Positions 40,738-49,483 of a stretch of 64,000 bases of DNA are shown piece by piece. A program made the position numbers and the translations under genes. Each line of letters starts with the position of its first letter. Positions within the stretch are counted from its first letter, which is position 1. The notes beneath the pieces were generated by a model. It had not been told where the DNA came from. It saw nothing but the letters and a program-made list of their open reading frames with translations, and did not search any database. The DNA comes from Roseovarius lutimaris (GTDB lineage: Bacteria > Pseudomonadota > Alphaproteobacteria > Rhodobacterales > Rhodobacteraceae): the NCBI RefSeq assembly GCF_900115165.1, contig NZ_FOVP01000015.1:1-64000 (forward strand). Reading direction: 5' to 3'.

Positions 40738-41385
40738 ATGCTGGTCTCGGCGCTGCGCGCGGTGCTGCCGCCGGGGGTTGCGGTTGGCGCCGCCGATCCG
40801 ACTGCCCCCGAGACCGGGCTTTGGCCCGAGGAAAGCGCCGCGATGGCCCGTGCGATCCCGACCCGGCGCCGCGAATTTGCCGCCGGGCGCCGCGCCGCTC
40901 GCGCCGCGATGCAGGCGCTTGATCTGCCGGCCGCCGCGATTTCACCCGGACCGGACCGCGCGCCGGTCTGGCCCACCGGGACCGTTGGCAGCATCAGCCA
41001 TGGCGGCAGTGCCTGTCTTGCTCTGGTGGCACGACAGGGCGCGATCACCGGCCTTGGGATTGATCTTGAACCGGCAGAGGCCTTGCCGCGCGATATGATC
41101 GAAACGGTCTGCACCAGCACCGAGCGCGACGCGATCACGGTACATGACCTTTTGGGCCGGATGATCTTTTGCGCCAAGGAAGCGGTCTATAAAGCACAAT
41201 ACCCGCTTAGCCGCCAGACGCTTGAGTTTCACGATCTGGAAACCAGCATTGATCTTGCCGAAGGACAGTTTGAGGCCTGCTTCACGCGGGCTTGCCCGCC
41301 CTTTCAGGCGGGCGCGCGGATTCCCGGCCATATTGTCATCGCCGAGGGGATTATCTTGACCGTAGTGATCCTCCCTGCGCAGTAA
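40738..41385 (+). CDS. 4'-Phosphopantetheinyl transferase (Sfp/EntD type)
   Basis: A 215-residue enzyme that attaches the phosphopantetheine arm of CoA to carrier proteins. It has SISH (His88), LGIDLEP (Asp109, Glu111) and FCAKEAVYKA (Glu148 and Lys), the metal- and CoA-binding set of EntD-type enzymes. It starts 4 bases after the NRPS stop at ATG 40738, so it is the last gene of the PKS-NRPS operon. Its expected targets are ACP Ser1801 of the PKS and PCP Ser1441 of the NRPS. Confidence 0.92.
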   Translation: MLVSALRAVLPPGVAVGAADPTAPETGLWPEESAAMARAIPTRRREFAAGRRAARAAMQALDLPAAAISPGPDRAPVWPTGTVGSISHGGSACLALVARQGAITGLGIDLEPAEALPRDMIETVCTSTERDAITVHDLLGRMIFCAKEAVYKAQYPLSRQTLEFHDLETSIDLAEGQFEACFTRACPPFQAGARIPGHIVIAEGIILTVVILPAQ

Positions 41386-41605
41386 CCCCCGCGAAAAACA
41401 GAGTGTTTCCTTTCCGGGGTAAATAAACTGTGGCGGGATTATGTCCAAATCGCTAGATTGAGGCAGAGATTAGACTAAAATCTGTCAGGGCCGTTTGGGG
41501 GCATTCGGTCGGCAGGGTGTTTAAATGGGCATTGCCCGCGACACTTGGCCGATGTTTACGCACCCCAGGCGGTTTTTCGTTTTAAACGACACTGAAAGGT
41601 GGATG

Positions 41606-42898
41606 ATGGGTTCGATCCAGTCCTTGCCCGATTTATATCGCATGCTGCGCCGCAGGCTGTGGCTTATTGCGCTTGTCACGCTGGCGGGGTGCATTGGCGC
41701 GGTGTTTTTCGCGTTGAACCAACCGCGCGCCTTCGAGGCGACCGCCGTCATTCAGATCGAGACCCCGCAGGTGGGCCGCGATTTCACCGGGCGCGCCATG
41801 CCGACCGATGCGATACAGCGCCTGCAACTGATCGAACAGCGCCTGATGGCGCGCGACAACCTGATCAAGGTGATCGACAAGCATGCGCTTTTTGCCGACG
41901 TCCCCGATATGCCGCTGCCGCAAAAGATCTTTAACCTGCGGATTTCGACGCGGATCGAACAGATTTCCGTCGGGCTTCAGGGCGTGGCGACAACCCCCTC
42001 GGGGCTAAGCGTCACGGTGCGCCTTGGTGATCCGCAAAAGGCCGCCGATGTCGCCAATGAATTTGTCGATACCGTTCTCACCCAGAACCGTGAACGGCGC
42101 CTGGCCCTGGTGCGCGAAACCCTCGAATTTTTTAGCGCCGAAGAGGCGCGCGTCAGCGATCAGATCGCCAGTCTTGAGGCAAAAATCGCAGAGTTCAAAA
42201 GCGCCAATGCCGATGCTCTTCCCGCCAGCGTGGGCGAATTGCGCACGCAGTTGAACACGCTAAATGAGACCCTGCTGGAGATTGACCGCCAGATCATTGC
42301 GCTTGAAACATCCAGCGCGCGCCAACGCCAGGAAGTGTTCGCACGTCAGGTTGAACAGCTGACCGATCAGCGCAATCTTGTGGCAACCCGCATCGCCCGG
42401 ATCGAAGAGGCGATTGCCACCGCGCCGCGCGTTGAACGCGAATTGGGGGCTCTGGTCCGCAACCAGACCCAATTGCAGGAACAGCTTAACACCATCACCC
42501 GCAACCGGGTTGAGGCCGAAATGTCGAGCGTTCTAGAAAAAAGCCAGCAACAGGAGCGCTTCGAGATCCTGGAAACCGCAATTCCGCCCGCCATTCCGGT
42601 CTCGACCAGCCGCAAGAAGCTTGCGCTTATGGGCGGCGTGGCAAGCGTTCTTCTAGGGCTTGTTCTTGCGATCCTGCTTGAGATCATGAACCCGGCACTG
42701 CGCACCGCCGCGCAGCTTGAGCAAGAGCTTGACATCAGCCCGGTGGTGACGATCCCGGTCGTGCACCTGCGTCACGAACGACGCAAGCGCGTGGCCAAGG
42801 CAATTGCCGCCTTCGTCCTTGCCGTGATCAGCCTGCCCTTTATCTTGCGCTTTATCCACGAGCGGATCATCCCGCTTCGGTTTTTGGGCAATCAATAA
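41606..42898 (+). CDS. Wzz/Wzc-type polysaccharide co-polymerase
   Basis: A 430-residue chain-length determinant. The start ATG 41606 follows AAAGGTGG. It has a first transmembrane helix (LWLIALVTLAGCIGAVFFAL), a long periplasmic coiled-coil body rich in Gln/Glu (residues about 170-330) and a second helix near 345-370 (LALMGGVASVLLGLVLAILLEI). No ATP-binding kinase domain is fused to it. A short extra hydrophobic end follows. It sets polymer length or couples polymerisation and export. It is convergent with the CpsD-like gene (7-base overlap). Confidence 0.88.
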   Translation: MGSIQSLPDLYRMLRRRLWLIALVTLAGCIGAVFFALNQPRAFEATAVIQIETPQVGRDFTGRAMPTDAIQRLQLIEQRLMARDNLIKVIDKHALFADVPDMPLPQKIFNLRISTRIEQISVGLQGVATTPSGLSVTVRLGDPQKAADVANEFVDTVLTQNRERRLALVRETLEFFSAEEARVSDQIASLEAKIAEFKSANADALPASVGELRTQLNTLNETLLEIDRQIIALETSSARQRQEVFARQVEQLTDQRNLVATRIARIEEAIATAPRVERELGALVRNQTQLQEQLNTITRNRVEAEMSSVLEKSQQQERFEILETAIPPAIPVSTSRKKLALMGGVASVLLGLVLAILLEIMNPALRTAAQLEQELDISPVVTIPVVHLRHERRKRVAKAIAAFVLAVISLPFILRFIHERIIPLRFLGNQ

Positions 42899-44007
42899 CC
42901 GTATTTCGCGATATCGCCGTCCTCTGCGCGGTTCATCACCACACCAAGCAGGGGGGTATCCGCACCAAACCGGCGTTTGACATCGCGTACTTCCTGGGCG
43001 GTACTGCGGCCACCGCCGATCACCAGAAGCACCCCGTCAAATTGCGGCCGGAATCCCAGAACGTCATCATAATAGAGCGCCGGCGGCATGTCGAACAGCA
43101 CGACATCGGGGCGCAGCCGGGTATGGAGATCGTCCAGAACCTCGCCGGTATGGGGCGCCTGCAATAGCTCGGCAGCGTAGGTTTCAACCCGTTCGTTCAA
43201 GCCAAGGGCAAGGTTATCCCCGATATTCAGCGTATTTTTTGCAGGGCGGACAAACTGTTGCTCAAGCGGGGTATCACCGGTCAGGAAGGACGCCATCGGC
43301 CCCGGCGCAGCGAGGCCAAGGGTGCGCGCAAGCGACGGGCGGCGCAGGTCGAGATCCATCAATACCGTATGCACGCTGGTCTGACGCGACAGGCTGATCG
43401 CGAGATTGGCGGCGACAAACGACTTGCCACAGTCCGGCGTCGGCGAGGTGATGGCAACACGGTGCCATCCCTTCGCACGCAGGGCCGCCAGAAGCTTGGT
43501 GCGCAGCACGTCAAAGGCCACATGCGCAGGATCTTCACGCGTCGCACTAATCAGGCGGTTGCGCGCCAGATGTCTGGCATCAAGCGGAACCTGCCGCAGA
43601 TTTGGCCAGAGCAGGGGCACCGGCGCGAGCGCCGTATCGGCTGCGTCGCCTGATGCCGCTTTAGCAGGTTCATTGACTGCGGCAACGTCGGGCACGGGAA
43701 CAACGACAACCTCGGGCGCGCCTTCGGATTCGTCTGCAACGTCGGGCGCGTCGTCAGGCTCAGGCTCAGGCTCAGGCTCAGGCAGCTGTTGCGCGGCAGG
43801 TTCTGGCGCAAGCGGTTTTTCCGCCAGTGGCGGCTCGATATTTTCCGGGTTCAGCGCAAGGGGCGCCTCATCGGCCTCTGGCGTGGCCGCCTCGGCATCG
43901 GGAATCGGGATATCTTCCTGAACTGGAGTATCGGATTGAGCATTTTCCAGAGCATCGCGGCGCGCAGCGCGGCGGCGCATGTAGGCCTCATAACGCGACA
44001 GTTTCAT
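42892..44007 (-). CDS. CpsD/CapB-like P-loop protein of polysaccharide export
   Basis: A 371-residue MinD/BY-kinase-like ATPase. An acidic, Pro-rich N-terminal region of about 130 residues includes repeated Glu-Pro. The P-loop is SPTPDCGKS near residues 189-196, lacking the first Gly of the standard motif; Walker A-prime VLMDLDLRRPS and Walker B DVVLFDMPP follow. The C-terminus has only two tyrosines (GDIAKYGY), not a long Tyr cluster, so tyrosine-kinase activity is doubtful. The start ATG 44007 is supported by GGGGA upstream. It probably regulates the Wzz partner encoded on the other strand. Confidence 0.82.
   Translation of the reverse strand: MKLSRYEAYMRRRAARRDALENAQSDTPVQEDIPIPDAEAATPEADEAPLALNPENIEPPLAEKPLAPEPAAQQLPEPEPEPEPDDAPDVADESEGAPEVVVVPVPDVAAVNEPAKAASGDAADTALAPVPLLWPNLRQVPLDARHLARNRLISATREDPAHVAFDVLRTKLLAALRAKGWHRVAITSPTPDCGKSFVAANLAISLSRQTSVHTVLMDLDLRRPSLARTLGLAAPGPMASFLTGDTPLEQQFVRPAKNTLNIGDNLALGLNERVETYAAELLQAPHTGEVLDDLHTRLRPDVVLFDMPPALYYDDVLGFRPQFDGVLLVIGGGRSTAQEVRDVKRRFGADTPLLGVVMNRAEDGDIAKYGY
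43755..43783. repeat. Hexamer tandem repeat in the CpsD-like gene
   Basis: The hexamer CAGGCT (plus strand) is repeated 4.8 times. It encodes alternating Glu and Pro in the acidic linker of the CpsD-like protein. The six-base unit keeps the reading frame, so slippage would change linker length without disrupting the gene. Confidence 0.8.
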
Positions 44008-44187
44008 GGCGCCATCCCCCGACAGCGGCCAGGGCGAAACGACGCGCCACGGCACGTTACGGTCACCACCCTGAAAAGGCCCTGTTTCGCCATTCGAAAA
44101 TCCTTTGCCAGCCTGGTCAGGTAAACAGGGTAAATCCGGCAACAATGAGACCGAAAAAGAGAGATTGTATGCCCCTCGCCGGGGGCC

Positions 44188-46293
44188 TCAGAAGCCCATC
44201 AAGTTGGCCTCATCCACCGCTTTTTGCAAAAACGCCTCGCGGTTCGCGATTGGCGCCCAGCCCAGAACCGTTTTCGGCTGACTGTTGTCAAACGGTGACA
44301 AATGCGCCCGCGATTTCCAGTCACGCAAAGAGGCGCGGGTCACGCCGGGGCGGCGCAGGGCATAGGTCTTCAACGCCGATTTCACTGCATCCGCCGCCCA
44401 AAGCGCTGTGAGATTTCCCGACGTCACGCGGATGCGCGCGCCGAGGCGGTTGTGAATGGCCTCGAAATAGGCGCGCGCCGAAAGCTGGACATCGCCGACA
44501 AGGTTGAACGACTGGCCAAGCGCCGCGTCCTGTTCGGCCATGCGGATAAGCCCATCCGACACATCGCCGATCATCACGAAGGGCAGCGGGTTATTGCCCG
44601 CCCCCCAGATCCGAACCGCCCCCGCGCCGTACCAGCGGCCAATCCCCCAATGTTGAAGCGGCCCGCCACGCCCGACCACGATGCCGGGGCGCGCAATGGC
44701 AAGCGGCAGCCCCTGATCGCGGTGCATCGCCCAAAGCCGCGCCTCGCATTCCGCCTTGGACCGGGCATAAAGGTTGCGGTCGCTCATATCGGCGGCAAAA
44801 CCGGTCTGCTCAGTGATCCGTTGGGCCGGATCGGACATGTCATAAGAGGCAATCGTGCCGGTATAGACAAAGCGTTTGACCCCTGCGGCCAGTGCCGCGC
44901 GCGCAATCCGATCAGAGACCGCCACGTCATTCTCTAGGCACTCCTGCCAGGTGGTGCCAAGCGCGCGGGCAAGGTTGAAGACCACCTCGATCCCCTCCAT
45001 CGCGGCGCGAAGATCGGCCTCGTCGTCAAGCGACACAGGACAGGTTTCGACCTGCTCGGCCAGATCGGCAAAGGGGCCATGCGCGCCGCGCGACAGCACC
45101 CGCACATCACGACCCTGTGCCACCAGGGCACGGGTCAGATCGCGGCCCAGAAACCCGGTGCCGCCAATGACCAGGGCGGTTGGTTTCGGTGTGCGGCGCG
45201 GCGCGGGGAACACCTTGGTTTCGCGCCCCTGATCGGGCATCAGGGCAATCGTGGCGTCAATCGCGCGCATCACCGCCTCTGCGGCCACCCCGTCAAACCG
45301 CGCATCCAGCGGGGTATTGGCACGAATGGCCGCGTAAAACCCGCCAAACAGCCCTTGAAAGCTAAGCGCGTAGGGCGATTTGCGGTTTAGCGAGATGAAT
45401 TGCCGCGCGGCATTTACCGTGCCTTCGCGCAGATGTTCCCAGCCGTCGGCCATCTGGCGTCGGAACGGATTGAGCACCAGATCGGCGGTGTTCTCATGCG
45501 CCAGCGTCAGGACATCCGCCGCGTAATCAAGGCGCGCCTCCCCCGAAGAGCCGCGCAGCGTCAGCGACCGATCATCCAGCGTTTCCACCAGTTGCAGGTT
45601 GAAGGCGATATCGACATCGCCCGCCTGCGCCGTGATCCGCCAGCTTTGCGGGCGCGTGCCACTTCCGGGCAGGTCAATCGGCTTGCCAAGGCTCAGGCCC
45701 GTCACCGTCACGGGGCCGAACAGATCATGCGCAAAGGCAAAAAGATGCGGCCCGAGTTCAAGGATAAGATTGCGCGGCTCGCGCAGCATCCAGAGGCCAA
45801 AGGGGCCAGAGCGCAGGGGTGCGAGTGGAAACGACCAGGTGATTTCGGCACTGGACAGACGACCCAGATCACCCGCCGCAACCTTGCGCTTGAGACGGGT
45901 ATAGGCGGGCAGCCCCATGAAATTATGACCGGCGGCGAAATGGCGATTGGCGGCCTTTGCAGCGGCATTGATCTCGGCCACCTCATCGCCCGAGAGGGCC
46001 ACGGGCTTTTCCACCAAAACATGCAGACCAGCGGCAAGGCAGGTCTTGGCCAGGGCGGCGTGGCTTTGCGGCGGGGTCAGGATATGCACCGCCTCGACCA
46101 TGCCCGAGGCGATCATTTCTTCAACAGAGCCAAAAGCGCGCGCGCCGTGAGCCGAAGCAAGCGCTTCGGCCGCGCCAAGCGCGAGGTCACAGACCGCCGT
46201 GAGCCGCACGCCGGGCGTGGCGCACAACGCATCGGCATGCCAGCCCGCGATATAGCCCGCCCCGATCAATCCGACCTTTATGTCAGTGGCCAT
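44188..46293 (-). CDS. Fused Gfo/Idh/MocA dehydrogenase and NAD-dependent epimerase
   Basis: A 701-residue two-domain enzyme. Residues 1-355 form a Gfo/Idh/MocA-type dehydrogenase (VGLIGAGYIAGWHADAL; LVEKPVALS with the conserved EKP). Residues about 368-700 form an extended SDR/epimerase (VIGGTGFLGRDLTRAL; YARSKAECE for the catalytic Tyr and Lys). The pair could oxidise and then epimerise or reduce a nucleotide-sugar. The substrate is unknown. It lies 15 bases after the GT2 gene in the minus-strand operon. The same two families occur as separate genes at 48518-50592. Confidence 0.87.
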   Translation of the reverse strand: MATDIKVGLIGAGYIAGWHADALCATPGVRLTAVCDLALGAAEALASAHGARAFGSVEEMIASGMVEAVHILTPPQSHAALAKTCLAAGLHVLVEKPVALSGDEVAEINAAAKAANRHFAAGHNFMGLPAYTRLKRKVAAGDLGRLSSAEITWSFPLAPLRSGPFGLWMLREPRNLILELGPHLFAFAHDLFGPVTVTGLSLGKPIDLPGSGTRPQSWRITAQAGDVDIAFNLQLVETLDDRSLTLRGSSGEARLDYAADVLTLAHENTADLVLNPFRRQMADGWEHLREGTVNAARQFISLNRKSPYALSFQGLFGGFYAAIRANTPLDARFDGVAAEAVMRAIDATIALMPDQGRETKVFPAPRRTPKPTALVIGGTGFLGRDLTRALVAQGRDVRVLSRGAHGPFADLAEQVETCPVSLDDEADLRAAMEGIEVVFNLARALGTTWQECLENDVAVSDRIARAALAAGVKRFVYTGTIASYDMSDPAQRITEQTGFAADMSDRNLYARSKAECEARLWAMHRDQGLPLAIARPGIVVGRGGPLQHWGIGRWYGAGAVRIWGAGNNPLPFVMIGDVSDGLIRMAEQDAALGQSFNLVGDVQLSARAYFEAIHNRLGARIRVTSGNLTALWAADAVKSALKTYALRRPGVTRASLRDWKSRAHLSPFDNSQPKTVLGWAPIANREAFLQKAVDEANLMGF

Positions 46294-46308
46294 GATGATG
46301 CCCCCTTT

Positions 46309-47274
46309 TCACTTGTACTCGATGATCCGCATTGCCCGCCCGCGTCGTTTGCGCAGGTGATAGGTCAGCATGCCGATCAGGTTTGGAAATTTCGATAAGG
46401 TCAGAAAAACCGCGTGATGCAGCGCGCGGCGCAGGGCCATCCCTTCACGGCGCAATCCCTGCGCCGTGCGTAGATATGAGAGCGCATAGACCGCCAGAAC
46501 GATCGGCAAAAGCGGCCAGAATATCAGCCCCAGAAGTGCAAGAACCGGCAGGACAGCGCCATATAGCCAGACCCGGCGTCGCTCGCGCATGAAATATTCA
46601 GGGTGCAGATCGCCGACCTGCGCAAAGCCATGGCCAGAGCGCACCGCACGTTGCCACCATTGGCCAAAGCGCATCATATCGGCGTCGTGGCGTGTCATCG
46701 CAAGGGTCAGGCGCACAAGCCGCCAACCGGCCTTGCGCAGGCGGACGCAAAACTCGTCATCCTCGGCGGCAATCACCCTTGGATCAAATCCGCCGACGCC
46801 CTCGAACGCGGTCGCGCGCACCATCATATCGCCGCCACAGGCCGTGATCTCACCCGCCGGGCGGTGCCATTCGTGATCGCAAAGCGCGTTGTAAACGCTG
46901 CGCTCCGGGTAAAGCTCGGACCGCCAGCCAGTGACAAGGCCAAGCTCGGGGTCGCCTTGCAGGGCCTCTGCGCCCGCCGTGATCCAACCTGGCACGACCG
47001 CGCAATCGCCATCGACGAATTGCACCGCATCGGGCATGTCCCCCGCCAGTGCCGCCATCCCGGCAGAGCGTGCGCGCGCCGCCGTAAAGGGCGTCACGGT
47101 GTCAAGTTGCACCACCTCGGCCCCCGCGGCGCGCGCCGCCGCGACGCTATTATCGGTCGATCCGCTATCGACATAGATCAACCGCACGCCCTGTCCCGAA
47201 AGCGAGGCAAGACAGCGTTTAAGGCGCGCGCCCTCATTCCGGCCAATGATCACGGCGGCAATCGAGAGGGTCAT
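46309..47274 (-). CDS. GT2-family glycosyltransferase with C-terminal membrane helices
   Basis: A 321-residue GT-A enzyme: SIAAVIIGRNEGARLKRCL, DSGSTDNS, FVDGDC (DxD type), EDDEFCVRL, then hydrophobic helices near the C-terminus (WLYGAVLPVLALLGLIFWPLLPIVLAVYAL). The start ATG 47274 overlaps the stop of the upstream GT4 gene by four bases; a longer frame to 47349 is rejected. It adds a sugar to a membrane-bound acceptor; specificity is unknown. Confidence 0.87.
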   Translation of the reverse strand: MTLSIAAVIIGRNEGARLKRCLASLSGQGVRLIYVDSGSTDNSVAAARAAGAEVVQLDTVTPFTAARARSAGMAALAGDMPDAVQFVDGDCAVVPGWITAGAEALQGDPELGLVTGWRSELYPERSVYNALCDHEWHRPAGEITACGGDMMVRATAFEGVGGFDPRVIAAEDDEFCVRLRKAGWRLVRLTLAMTRHDADMMRFGQWWQRAVRSGHGFAQVGDLHPEYFMRERRRVWLYGAVLPVLALLGLIFWPLLPIVLAVYALSYLRTAQGLRREGMALRRALHHAVFLTLSKFPNLIGMLTYHLRKRRGRAMRIIEYK

Positions 47275-48521
47275 GCGCCGCCCCCTTCCGGCCGCTTTCC
47301 CTTTGGCGGGTTGCCTGCGGCGTAGCCCCGGAACAGCTCTGCCAGCCATGCGCCCTCGGCCTGCGAGGTAAACTCGGCCAGCACCTTGGCGCGCCCGGCC
47401 TCGCCCATGGTGCGGCGCAAATCGGCATTGCCCAGGATCTTGGCGAGGGCGGCGCGCAGGGCCCCCTCATCGCCCGGCGCCACAAGAAGGCCGCTTTTGC
47501 CATCCTCGACAAGTTCCGGCACCCCGGCGATGCGGGTGGTGATCACCGGCAATCGCGCGGCCATCGCCTCCATCAACACGACCGGCAGGCCTTCGGCAAA
47601 GCTTGGCAGGACAAGAGCGGTCGATCGCGCCAAAAGCCCGGCCACCTCGGATTGCGAGCGATAGCCCGCAAAGGTCAGATGCGCGGTTAGCCCCATGGCC
47701 TGCGCCGCACGCTCCAACTCGTTGCGTTCAGGGCCGTCACCGACAAGCGTCAGATGCAAATCGGGATGCGCCGGCACCAGATCGCGCAGCGCCGCAAACA
47801 GCATCGGCACGCCCTTGACCGCCGCCAATCGCCCGACAAACAACAGCTGCCCGGATGCGTCCGGCGCGGGACCGTCATAGCGCGCCGGATCAACCCCGCA
47901 ATGCACGATATGAAGCTTGCTCCAATGCTGGGGCTTGGAAAACGCCATCGCTTGCGAACGGCAGAATTCGCTGATGCAGGCGACAAACCGCGCGCGGGCG
48001 ATCTTTTCATCCAGGCGCCAGCGGTAGGGCTCGAAAAAGATATCGGGGCCATGCAATGTGAAACTATAGGGAATGCCCGACATCTCGCTCATCAGCATGG
48101 CGACGGTGCAGCTTGATTTGGCGATGTGGTTGTGCAGGTGGGTGATGCCACGACGGCGCAGGTGATCGGCCAGAACCGCCGCCTCGGCCAGATAGATAAG
48201 CTGATAGAGCGTCGGCTTGATGCCGCCGGGGCTTGTCCGCCAGGCAAGGCACAGCGCGCTGAGCCAGCGTTTCGGCCGCCTGAATGCGGCTAGATGCGCG
48301 CGGAGAAGGCGGATCGGCGATGTGGCGGCCTCAAGCACGTGAAAGGTCTGGCGCGCCTCAAGGCGTTGCTCGGGGCCGGTGTGATGCTCGGGTCCGGTGC
48401 GGCGCATCGAACAGGTCTCGACCACCGTGCCATGGGCGCGCAGGGCGGCAACCTCGCGCTGAATAAAGGTATCGGTGGCGCGCGGATATTCGCCGGTGAG
48501 ATAGGCAATTCTGCCGGTCAT
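47271..48521 (-). CDS. GT4-family glycosyltransferase
   Basis: A 416-residue GT-B enzyme: RIAYLTGEYPRATDTFIQREVAAL at the start, HLHNHIAKSSCTVAMLMSEMSGIPYSFTLHGPDIFF, LLFVGRLAAVKGVPMLFAAL and PSFAEGLPVVLMEAMAARLPVITTRIAGVPELV with the EX7E motif. It is typical of exopolysaccharide glycosyltransferases. It overlaps its neighbours on both sides by four bases, so the genes from 50592 to 46309 form one coupled unit. Confidence 0.9.
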   Translation of the reverse strand: MTGRIAYLTGEYPRATDTFIQREVAALRAHGTVVETCSMRRTGPEHHTGPEQRLEARQTFHVLEAATSPIRLLRAHLAAFRRPKRWLSALCLAWRTSPGGIKPTLYQLIYLAEAAVLADHLRRRGITHLHNHIAKSSCTVAMLMSEMSGIPYSFTLHGPDIFFEPYRWRLDEKIARARFVACISEFCRSQAMAFSKPQHWSKLHIVHCGVDPARYDGPAPDASGQLLFVGRLAAVKGVPMLFAALRDLVPAHPDLHLTLVGDGPERNELERAAQAMGLTAHLTFAGYRSQSEVAGLLARSTALVLPSFAEGLPVVLMEAMAARLPVITTRIAGVPELVEDGKSGLLVAPGDEGALRAALAKILGNADLRRTMGEAGRAKVLAEFTSQAEGAWLAELFRGYAAGNPPKGKRPEGGGA

Positions 48522-49483
48522 GGCGCAACCTCAAGCGCGGCTTGCACTGCGGTTTCGATGGGCAGTTCGGGGTGCCAGCCAAGCCCCGATCTGGCGCGCG
48601 CATTGCCATAGCGCACCGGCATCATCCGTGCCCGCAGCGTCGCAGGGCGCAAAAGCCCCGGCAATGACAGGCCAAGCGGCGCAAGCGCGCGCGCCAGCCG
48701 ATGCAAAACCCGCCAGCTGAGCGGCACGGTAAAACGCGGCCAACCGCCCCGGCGCAGGGCCGCAACAAAGCCCGCGCGGGTCGGGCAGGTATCGGCGACG
48801 ATATTGTACACCCCGCCCGCCCCGGCGCCGGTCGCCGCCAAAGCAAAGGCGCGCGCGCAATCGCTCAGCGCGACAAGCGGCACCTCGCCACGCGTCTCAA
48901 GCCGGATCAGAACCGGACCGATCCCTACCCCGAGATGCGCGTTCATCACCCGTCCCGGCCCAAGGATCGCACCGGGGCGCAGGATGGTCAGCGTCAGCCC
49001 CGCATCCCGCGCAATCCGCTCTTGCGCAAGCTTGGCGCGGGCATAGCTGTCGCGCTCCAGTGGGGTGGTTTCAAGCGGCGTCTCCTCGTCGATCACCTGC
49101 CCTTCAAGGGCCGGGTCCGCAGAGTAAACCGCGATCGAACTGGCCAGCACAAGGCGCGGCGGCTCGGGGGCATCGGCCATGGCAAGAGTCAAACGCCGGG
49201 TCGCCTCAAGCGTGTCGCGTTCCTGCGTGGCCCACTCGCCGGAAAGGGCGCTGGCGAGATGGATCACCACGTCAATGCCTGTCAGAACCCGCGCCAATTG
49301 CGCAGGGGTGGCCACCGCAAGATCAAGCGCCACCGCCTCGGCCTCGTCGCCACGCGCGCGGGGCTGCAAGGCCCGGACAAGCGCCCGCACAGTGTGGCCA
49401 TGGCCAAACAGTTCGGCCACCACCGCGCGGCCCAGAAACCCATCGGCGCCGGTGATCAGAACGCTTTGCGCTGTCACGCCCAT
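48518..49483 (-). CDS. NAD-dependent epimerase/dehydratase
   Basis: A 321-residue extended SDR: VLITGADGFLGRAVVAEL for the Rossmann fold and YARAKLAQER for the catalytic Tyr-x3-Lys. It probably acts on a nucleotide-sugar, in line with the Gfo/Idh/MocA gene just upstream, which overlaps it by ten bases. Specificity is not readable. It resembles the C-terminal half of the fused protein at 44188-46293. Confidence 0.87.
   Translation of the reverse strand: MGVTAQSVLITGADGFLGRAVVAELFGHGHTVRALVRALQPRARGDEAEAVALDLAVATPAQLARVLTGIDVVIHLASALSGEWATQERDTLEATRRLTLAMADAPEPPRLVLASSIAVYSADPALEGQVIDEETPLETTPLERDSYARAKLAQERIARDAGLTLTILRPGAILGPGRVMNAHLGVGIGPVLIRLETRGEVPLVALSDCARAFALAATGAGAGGVYNIVADTCPTRAGFVAALRRGGWPRFTVPLSWRVLHRLARALAPLGLSLPGLLRPATLRARMMPVRYGNARARSGLGWHPELPIETAVQAALEVAP

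Noticed and set aside
43755..43783. Short tandem repeats considered as a possible CRISPR array
   Set aside because: The unit is six bases with no spacers and lies within a coding Glu-Pro linker.
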